Shown here piece by piece: positions 1 through 8,700 of a stretch of DNA of 64,000 bases; positions within the stretch are counted from its first letter, which is position 1, and every line of letters starts with the position of its first letter. The stretch lies in assembly GCA_964035575.1 (NCBI GenBank), contig OZ037891.1, positions 1,302,001-1,366,000 on the forward strand, in the 5' to 3' direction. The position numbers and the translations under genes were made by a program. The notes under the pieces were generated by a model. It did not search any database. It was not told the DNA's origin and saw only the letters and a program-made list of their open reading frames with translations. This stretch comes from Rhynchopus sp. YZ270_cl-10. Lineage: Eukaryota; Euglenozoa; Diplonemea; Diplonemida; Diplonemidae.

Positions 1-154
1 CATCATTCCCCCTATTCTTGTTTTGTTTAGATCACAACCACCGTTCCGTTACTTTTTCTGTTCAGTTGCGTCATTCCACAGCAGCTCTTTTTTGTAGTCA
101 GACCAATTTCCCCCTTTTTTAAAAGATGTGTACATTTGTACGTGATTCATCTTA

Positions 155-1094
155 GGGTAGATAAATAAATTTATTTGTTTCTTGTCCGAGACGTTTTGAA
201 ATTCTGTACGTACGTACGGAAAAAAATATTAGTTGGGAAAAAAATGTTGGAAAAAAATCGCTACCATGGGAGCGGGGCAAGCAGAAGGGAGACAACTACA
301 TTGATTTCACATGCCTCGTTGATGGTAGGTGTCATTGGGGGGGATACGGCGATGTTAGTTCTCAGTTTTTTATAATGTTCTTGTACGTTTAGCGGTTCGC
401 CACTGCTCCCAGAACGCTTCCACATTTTGCGCGGATAGCGCCTTGCATGCTTCCGTGGCAGATCTTCTGCACGCTCAGCTCAGCATTTCCGAGGATGTTT
501 CTGGCCTCGCCCTAAGTCCCGAAGGTCATCCCTTCACTGACAAGAAGGAAGCTCACACTTAGCCCTGAATGTTACGGAGCAGGCTTCGTGCCCACTTTTG
601 GAAAGTCTGAAAAATCGTGTTTCGGGACCAAAAAAAAACACACCTCAAACAGTTGTGCATCAAGGGGTGGAAATAACAGTGTTTTGTGGCATTTCCGAGC
701 CAATCCCGGGCTGTGGTGGGGGATATACGGAAAAATGGGCAAAATTTTAGTGACTTAAATTTTCACAAAGTATGAACCCATACTCGTAAGCAAGGGTCAT
801 TTTCAGGTCTGCAAACCCAACTTCAGATGAAATTGTGTTGTTGACTGGGAACAGGTAGCGCCGCAGGCGCACGGTACCCAACTTTTTTCCTTTTTATTTT
901 TTCCCTTTTCTCTGCTTTCTTTTGATTGCGCGAGCCGATTGCTTTCCTCGGTGGGGTCACAAGTGTGTCTAAAAACACTCTAAAGTACCGCTCAGGTCAC
1001 AATAAACATTTTTAAAAACAAACATTTTTTTCTGGGAATATCGAGATTCTGTACGTACGGTGGACAAGAAACAAATAAATTTGTTTATCTACCC
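155..1094. mobile_element. Non-autonomous TIR DNA transposon (PIF/Harbinger/Tourist-like MITE)
   Basis: The two ends are inverted repeats. The left end (155-187) starts GGGTAGATAAA and ends GTTTCTTGTCC. The right end (1062-1094) is its reverse complement with one mismatch in 33 bases. Both ends are flanked by TTA (152-154 and 1095-1097), which fits a 3-bp target duplication. GGG-starting TIRs with a TTA/TAA duplication are typical of the PIF/Harbinger superfamily, whose small derivatives are Tourist MITEs. The 940-bp interior has no transposase-like ORF, so mobility would depend on a transposase supplied elsewhere. Both ends carry an inner TTCTGTACGTACG motif in direct orientation. The TIRs and TTA are seen directly; the superfamily is inferred. 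Confidence 0.72.
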
Positions 1095-1413
1095 TTACAA
1101 CTTTTTTTCTCTTTTGTTTCTGGGGTATGTAAACGTCTCGACACCACTTTCTGCAGCTGTTGTTGTTGTTTTTACCCCGTTTTTTTCGATTGTCCTGACA
1201 ATGGACACTAACGTTCTTTTTTCAGTAGCTATTCTATTGTACACTTCCCTCAAAAGCCAGGTGGCTTTGGGTGTATTGGAGGTAGGGGAGGGGGGGAGAA
1301 GGGGGGGAGGGGTGGGCAAGAGAGAGGACTGTGGGTTGTTATTTGTGTACAAAAAGTGAAGCAAACAAAACCCCCTTTCTACTCTATTATAACATAAAAA
1401 TTGGTGTAAAAAG

Positions 1414-1475
1414 GGTGCAGTCAGCCATAGACGTACGATCAGATCCCTGGGGGGATCTGGGTTGCTGACCACACC
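1414..1475. other. Imperfect hairpin
   Basis: GGTG (1414-1417) pairs with CACC (1472-1475), GTCAGC (1420-1425) with GCTGAC (1464-1469), and AGATCCC (1441-1447) with GGGATCT (1452-1458) around a TGGG loop. Small symmetrical internal loops separate the outer stems. The role is unknown; it could be a structured RNA or a relic of a palindromic element. It does not fold as a tRNA. Confidence 0.45.
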
Positions 1476-1613
1476 AAAAAAAGGGAAAAAAAGAACTTTA
1501 TCAAAAGATGTATTTCTAGCCCTTTGCGGAGGATCTCGCTGAGGGTTGTGCCCCCCTACCGTCGGTGGTCACTCTATTTAAAAAAAGCAAAAAAAAAAAA
1601 AAAAAACGGAGAC

Positions 1614-1690
1614 AATAGTGGAGCACACTCTAGGGTGGCTACACTAATACAACCAAGTTTTCAAAAAAACGGAGACAAAAAAATAACCAG
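1614..1690. repeat. Dispersed intergenic repeat, family A, copy 1
   Basis: This segment begins AATAGTGGAGC, contains CTACACTAAT and TTTTCAAAA, and is clearly similar to 16256-16342. ACGGAGACAA occurs on both sides of it (about 1606 and 1668). Its function is unknown. Confidence 0.55.
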
Positions 1691-1917
1691 AATTTAACAT
1701 AGATCCCTCTTATCTTTTACCCCCTTTCTCTCTCTCTCCCTCTCTTCTTTTCTCTAAGGTGACTAAGCACGAGAGAATGAATAACCAATGTTCAAAACAT
1801 TAAGTAATCTAACCAGACTAAGCACGAGAGGCTTAGGATAATCTTATAAACTTTTCTTTCTCTCTGTCCCCCTCTTTCTCTCCCAATCACATATAAAGGT
1901 ATTAACACAAACCGCAA

Positions 1918-2424
1918 ATGGTAGGGTTTTACGACAGATGCGTGGAGTCGTTACGCGCAGATGCGGACACTGCTGCGGAGGGTCTGTGTGGTGAGGTGGC
2001 AAGCAGTGGTGGCATCGAGGCGCGGAGGTGGTGCTGGTTTGTGATGGGCGCGAAGGATATGCCGGAAGCGGGCAGGGCGCGTATATGCAGTGCAGCGACT
2101 GAGAAGGAGACGGTGGAGTCGCTGATGATGAAGGGCGAATGCTGGGAACGTGTCATGTGGCGTGGGCGTAGTGACAGAAAGTATGAGATCGGACCCGCCG
2201 ATGCGGGTACCCTCTGCAGGCATGTTGGTACTAGGCGTGATTCGGAGCAGGTGCAGACGTGCTGGAAGGAGCGTGCCTTTGACAGCTACCGTAGCACAGC
2301 GCTGCGGATGCCTGCAGAGGATGCGGCCTTGGTGTGCTCGCATGTCTCAGCAGAGCAGCAGCAGAAACGCCTTCTCGAGTACACAGCGGGACACCACCTT
2401 GCAAAAAGAAAGGTTGCGGAATAA
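1918..2424 (+). CDS. Small Cys/Trp-containing protein with degenerate internal repeats, function unknown
   Basis: The 168-residue ORF starts at an ATG after a CT-rich leader and has GC-rich codons like the larger genes downstream. I do not recognise the family. It appears to be built of about four degenerate units of 35-40 residues. Each begins with a Cys, usually followed by Trp (CWFVMG, CWERVM, CWKERA), and ends in a short Ala/Pro-rich turn and a second Cys, as in ADAGTLCRHV and AEDAALVCSHV. This pairing suggests a repeated small fold. No signal peptide or membrane segment is visible. The protein ends in a basic tail. Coding status rests on length, codon use and the repeat pattern, because other-frame ORFs overlap it. 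Confidence 0.6.
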   Translation: MVGFYDRCVESLRADADTAAEGLCGEVASSGGIEARRWCWFVMGAKDMPEAGRARICSAATEKETVESLMMKGECWERVMWRGRSDRKYEIGPADAGTLCRHVGTRRDSEQVQTCWKERAFDSYRSTALRMPAEDAALVCSHVSAEQQQKRLLEYTAGHHLAKRKVAE

Positions 2425-2718
2425 AGTGAAGGGGAGGAGGGAGAGGGGGGAAAAATAGTTGGATGTGCGATGGGTGCTTCTCTCCTAATGGAGAGGGGTA
2501 AGGAGGAGGAATTTTGGGGGGAAAGAAAATGGTATTTTTTCGAAGAAAAATAGTCGTCTACTCTAACCTTTTACCTAGGGTTTCCCCATGGGTTTTTTTT
2601 TTACGCAAAAACGGAAAACGAAATAGATTTGTAAAAGAACAGAACTCTCTTCTGATTTTAGATGTCAACATTTTATTTAAAACCACTTCCCATTCCACAA
2701 CTCCCTGTTTACAGCGAT
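2425..2718. other. Intergenic spacer and leader of the surface-protein gene
   Basis: A purine-rich stretch directly follows the stop of the small gene. AT-rich sequence with poly-T runs (about 2590-2600) then leads to the next start. An in-frame ATG at 2662 lies 57 bases upstream of the preferred start. No other feature was seen. Confidence 0.5.
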
Positions 2719-5700
2719 ATGCATTTCTATACACTGGTGGGGTTGTTTGTAAGTGTAAATCTATGTCTTGGTGAGGACACCACTGTGTGTGGGAACGGCT
2801 GCAGGTACTCACGCGATGGGGAGTGTGACGACGGTGGTGACGGGCATGTGACGGACTACTGCGGGTATGGGACAGACTGTGCGGACTGTGGCGTGCGTCC
2901 GCTCCCACCGCATGGGTGTGCGATGCACAGATGCGGTCCGGGGCTGAACAACCTGACCACCTTCGCACACACCGACTGCGGCAGCCCAGGCATGCCCGCA
3001 TGCACAGACCGGCACTGCTGCGAGCCGTGCGCCGACCGCCACCCAGACTGCCCATACCTAGGCCCCCCCGCCGCTGTCTGCGGACGCTACATGACACTCC
3101 GCTTCCCAAGCGGGGAGACAATCATCATCGCAGTCGAACGCCTCTGCCCACACCACTGTAACCGCTGTGCAGACCCCTTCCGCTGCGAGGTTCCAGACCA
3201 GGACGGGCTAAGCTTCCAGAACTGCAGCAGAGAAGTGGATGTGGGTGCCGCCTGTGCATACGAAGCAACGTCGTCCGACTACGTCTGCAGCAGCACCGGT
3301 GGTGTGGCGGCCTGCGGCTACGACTCGGAGACGCTTGAGGACCTCCCGCAGTGCGCACGGCGGCAGTGCTACGCAGTCGAAAAGCAACGTGCCTTCACAT
3401 CCTATGCAGACTGCTACCGTATGGGCTCTGCAACACAATGCGTTGCGCAGTGTGCCTCGGGGTACGTCCCCTTACCGTCTGCAAATGAGTCTGCACCGCT
3501 GTCCCTGAACTGCTTAGAGGGTGGCATCATTGCGAGCGACCCTTCAGTGGCGCGCATCTTTGCAGGCAGGCGTGAGGCACTCCCGCGTGCGGTGCGCGGC
3601 GGTGCGTCGCCTGCCTGTGCAGTGCAAGGATCGTGCGAGTTGCTCCTGCAAGCGGAGGGTGGACATGCAGGGCTGTTCAGCGCAGTGCACGGCTTTGATG
3701 CTGCACAGAAAGTGGTCATCGGTGCGTGCTCAAGTCAACTCATGCTGCAGAACGCATCCTACCCACATGGCAACCTCACCGTCTCGCCTGACTGCACTGC
3801 GACCTACGAAGACCTAGTGGCGGCAGTGGTGGACACAGGTGTCTTTGGATTTTTCCAGCCAGAGTGGCTTGCCCGCGCATTACTTGACGAACGCATTGTG
3901 CTCGTCAATGGAAGGTTCCCTGGGTTTGACTGCAGTGGCAGTGCCCCCGCAGGCGCACTCCTTGTGACGCTGCCTGTTGTGACAAGGGTAGAGGCTGTGC
4001 ACGTTGAGTCGTCAGTGCCGTGTGCAGTCGAGGTGCAGGGGTGGGACGGTGCCACTGTCGGCACCTACACAAACGGCTACCACGAGTTGCCTGCAGGTGT
4101 TGCGTTGCTGCTGCGGCGAGCGGTCGTGACCTTCAACTGCACAGAGGTGCCGGGGGTGTATCTCGTGGGCTTCCCGCACACACCGAGCCAAGGTGTTCTG
4201 GAGGCCGCCGCCGTGAACCATGCGTGGTCGCAGTGCCTGGCACTGAGCACAGCGCTGTCCGAGGGCAACGCATCGAGCATCATGTCCGGCGACGTGGAGC
4301 ACGAAGTCTTCCTCCACGCGAACAAGACTGCTGGGGAGGTGGTGTCGTACACTGTACAGTTCTGTGCATCAGCATATGCACTGCTGCAGGACATTGCAGG
4401 GGACACTGCAGAGGGCATCAGAACCATCATGTGGGAGGTGTTGTGTGTCGCAGGCAACGGGAGCACGCTCTCCGTGCAGAACGTGACGTACGACACATTG
4501 CCTACTGGCGGTGCCGTGCCCGCTTTCATGAACCATTCCGAGGAAACAGTCTTCTTCCGCCTCCCCACTGCTGCCGCTGTACCCCACCAGTGCACTTCGC
4601 TGCTGTTCCGCAGCACGGCAGAAGAACTGAACGCCTTCAAGCTTGCGGCACCGGTGCAGATCTTTTCATCGTTCGGAAACATGACAGGCATCTCGCACGA
4701 AGACGCAGGCCCCCCTGCAAGGCTCCCAGTCGCGTCGGAGTACCTGAGAACAGTCCGCAGGTTCGATCTTGATTTGCTGCAGTGTGCGGAGGAGCGCTAT
4801 GTGAGTGGTGAGGATGTGTGCACTGCTGCGCCGTCGCGCACAGTGGCGGTGCTCCAGAGCGACGACGCAGACGTGGTGCTTGTTGTGAAGGAGCGGGATG
4901 TGCTTGCCGTGCGGCTAGCGGACACCAGGACGACCCCCGAGCAAGACGCACACTCTGTGGTGGTGGTGCCCGAAGCGTCCCTTCCGCTGCTGCAGACCAT
5001 CATCGCAGATATGGCCGCATTCGAAGTAGGCGCACACAATGCATCCTCTACGCGCAGTGCGTTGCAAGGCTTTGTCGCCCGTCTGTCACATATCAACACA
5101 AAGCGCCCGAACACTACAGACGCCCCCTATGGACGTGCCGCTGCGTGCACGAGACAGGGACACGATGTGCCCGACATCACTGTCGCCGACACCCATGCAG
5201 GGACCATCCGCCGCTTTCAATACGCGAAGCAGCTTTCTGAGCAGCTGACAACAGCACGGCGGATGCTTCTTGCCCTGACAGACAACGAGGAGTTGATCGA
5301 TCACCATTCTTATGTGTTCGCCTGGAACCCGACACCCGGTGTGGGGCTGGGGCTGGCGTGTGTGCACAGCCCTGATTCGCCCAACGCAACGTATCACTTC
5401 ACCTCCGGCACACATGCGTACACGACGACTGAGGAGGGTGCAGTGGTGGCGACAGCTGCCACCTTGGGTGTCGCAGACGACTTGACTGTTGCGGATTTGA
5501 ATGCTGACGGCGAGCTTGATCTGTTCTTTCGTGACTCTCGCAATGTGTCCGGGCGGCACGACGTTGTGTACCACAAGAGGGACGGGGCCTACGTGCTGGC
5601 TGGGGTGTACCCCTTCACAAGCGACTGCGCACACTGCACCATGGACGCAGTGAGGAAGGGCTACTCACTGTGCGACGTCAACAACGACGGCTTTACAGAC

Positions 5701-8700
5701 ATCGTTGAAGGCGACCGGGTGCTGCTTGGTGGCAACACGAGGACCGTCGTCTCCCTCGCAGAGCTGGTCGACGACGTGACACAGCTCCCAGACCTACAGG
5801 ACACATCCTCCGTTCTGTGCATGGACATCAACGCAGACGGACACAGCGACATCTACCTGGGTGGTGTGGGTGTCCCTGACGCGCTTCTGATTAACACTGG
5901 TGCAAATGCAACCTTCGTTGCAACCCGCTTTGGTGCCTGGGACGTGACCCTCACAGTGCTCGCAGTCGTCTCGCCCACCACACCGCAGCTCTTCATTTCC
6001 AAATCGGACGGCAGTGACGAGCTCGTCAACCTCGACACATTCCACAGCCGCCCTGTTGGGCTGCTCTTCCCTGTGTACAAAGGTGTGCACCACGCCCTCG
6101 CAGGACGCCTGCTGCGCACCTTCCAGACCACAGAGGACGGAAACGTTACCACCAGGGCACACATCATCGACGCTGGCCACGGGGTTACGGGGGTGTACTA
6201 CAGCACGAACGCTACTGGGTTCGAGGTTGTCATGGCCGAGGGCACAAGCTTCAAAGCGATCCCATCGTTTGCTGGTGTGGCACAGACCATCGAAGTTGCG
6301 GTGTCGTGCGCAAGCTTCCCGGTGGGTGAGTGCAAGTACAGGACGGTGGTGGCGGACGCGTACTGCGGGCAGCGCTGTGTGGCGGAGGTGCATGCAGGGG
6401 TGTGCTGTGATGTGAACCCGAGGTGCAAGAGTCTGGTAAACACTGCAGAGCACTGCGGTACGTTGTGGCGTGCAGGAAACGCGTCGTACTGCGAGACGCA
6501 CAACGACTGTGCACGGGAGTGCTGCGAGCGTGAGGAGACGCACGACGTCTGCGAGGACATGCCGCACATCAGCTGCGGCAACATCGACTGCGCGACCGAA
6601 GCACACCTGTGCCCGGTGACATGCAACAAATGCCTTCCTGTACCGACCCTCCCTGCAAACAGTGTTTTCATCCACGCAGACCTTGCGTCTGTCGTCCGCA
6701 GCAACGACAGTGGTGCGGCGTACCTCTCGGACCCTGCGCAGCTGTTTGTGGACAACCAGATCCACCGCAGCCTCCGCACCAACACATTCCGCTGGGACAC
6801 TGACACGACCTCCACGCAGCGCACCTTCTACGCCTCTGACGGCACCTTGGGCGTCGTCTTCAGCACCGTCGAGAACGAGCCACTGTACGGCTTTGTCATC
6901 GAACCCTTCGCAACGGAAGAGTCCGTCCCACACGAGGTCTCCCTGTACGGCTTGTCCGCAGACTCGGACGTGTCCGACCCTGCGACGTATGTGTGGCAGC
7001 TGCTCTCCGCAGCACTGACAGGGGGTACGCGCCGTGCTCTCAGTGCGAAGGTCTTCTATGTGGACAAGGTGCACGCACACCGGCAGTACAAACTGACGCT
7101 TGCAAACGCGGGTAAGGGAGTTGCTGTGTACAGTGTGGCACTCATTGCGAAGGCAGTCGCGAAGGGGCCGTGCGCGGACACGCCTGGGTGGACCTCAGGG
7201 GAGCTGACGTGCGGTGCGTACGCAGAGCTCTACTGTGCACATAACGTGGACGACTACGTTGCTGTGCAGCGAGGGCTGGGCCTTGCGGCAGTGTCAGAGA
7301 GGGAGCGGAACTACCCTACCGACAACTGCTGTGCGTGCGGCCGTGTGTCTGCGAAGTGTGCACGTCAGAAGGGTGGCTGGACACAGCAGCAGCGCAGCAC
7401 AGCACCGCGCACAGATGGTACGGCGCCGCTGCGGGCACTCTTCTCACTTGAGGCACACGACGCAGACAGCTGCTGTGCAGAGTGCCTTGGCCTTGCGCAC
7501 TGCGAGCTGTGGGAGTACGACACCGCCACACACATCTGCAGAGGCGTTGCACCTTCCGATACAGACGTCACCCCACAGCACCGTGCTGCAGCACCGCAGT
7601 TCGGCCTGCCTTCGCTCCCTGTACCCATTCCAGATATCGGCGCGCACACTCTGCCGCCACTGCCCGCCATTGATGGGGAGGTTGTGGTGCCGGGGGCGGA
7701 AGCATATGCACGCATGCGTTCGTACATACGCAGTGCAGACGCACGTATGGTGAGCGGCGACAGACAGGACAGCTTTTCGGGGTACCCAGCTGCGTCGTGC
7801 ACGGATCTTGCCTTGCGTGCAGAGCTGCCGCTGCCCGACGGCATCTACCGCCTGCAGGAGGGCGACACCGAGTACACCGCACACTGCGACATGGGTGGCG
7901 GCGGCTGGCAGCGCTTCCTTGCATACAACCACAGCGACGACAGCACGACAACACTCTCCAACGGCACAGACCTACGCGGCCCCCTCAGCCGTGGCGGCAG
8001 TGGGCACATCAACCTAGGCGCGCTTGGAAGCACTGCAGACAGACTTGCGGAGGTGCGTTTCTTCTGCCAATCTTCACAGAGCAGGGTACACTTCAGCACC
8101 CATTCCGGCGGTGTGCTTGCGGGTGTGCGCAGCTGGGGGGAGCCTGCCGCAAAGGGGACGACTGCAGGCGACTGGCGCAAGGTGGAGCTGCTAGCAGGGC
8201 ACAATGCAAGCCTGCCTGCGGAGGTGACTGCAGGTGGGAACAGCATCCACAGCCCTTTCTACAGCAGCACAGCAGCCTATGCGCTGGACGCGTCGGAGGC
8301 AGGTGTGTGGGCCTGCGACAGCGACACCCCAGGGGACACTGCGTTTGAGATGTTCTTCAAGACGCACGGCCCCAGGGAGCGGTACAACCCTGTCCCCCTG
8401 AACCTCTCCTTGCCCACACAGGATGCAGCGGATCCGCACACTGCCTGTGGTGGTGAGACGGGTACCGTCGCTGTGACTGGCACCAGAGAGGATCACCTGG
8501 TGCAGCTCGATCTCGCAAAGCAGACAGACTGGGGGTGTGCTTCGTTCGCGTGTCCTTCAGTGCTGCCTATTTTGCAGGTGAATGTGAGCTGCACAGGTGC
8601 AGGTGAGGTTGCGGTGCAGCACTTTGCGTGGAGTGATGGTGCGTACGGCAACGACAGAGTGGCGGTGCAGTGTGGGGGCGATAGTGTGGCTCTGACGCTG

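Larger units (their letters stand above)
1098..1917. other. Intergenic region upstream of the first gene
   Basis: No convincing gene. It holds purine-rich G runs (1280-1310), a hairpin (1414-1475), a poly-A run near 1590, a dispersed repeat (1614-1690), and a pyrimidine-rich stretch with two copies of ACTAAGCACGAGAG (1763-1776 and 1815-1828). The last 60 bases before the 1918 start are rich in CT and end in AT-rich sequence. Confidence 0.6.

Noticed and set aside
175-375. Short ORF inside the MITE
   Set aside because: It starts at a TTG and has no similarity to a transposase.
2558-3121. Minus-strand ORFs across the surface-protein gene
   Set aside because: Shadows of the GC-rich + strand gene, which has clear domains and a signal peptide.
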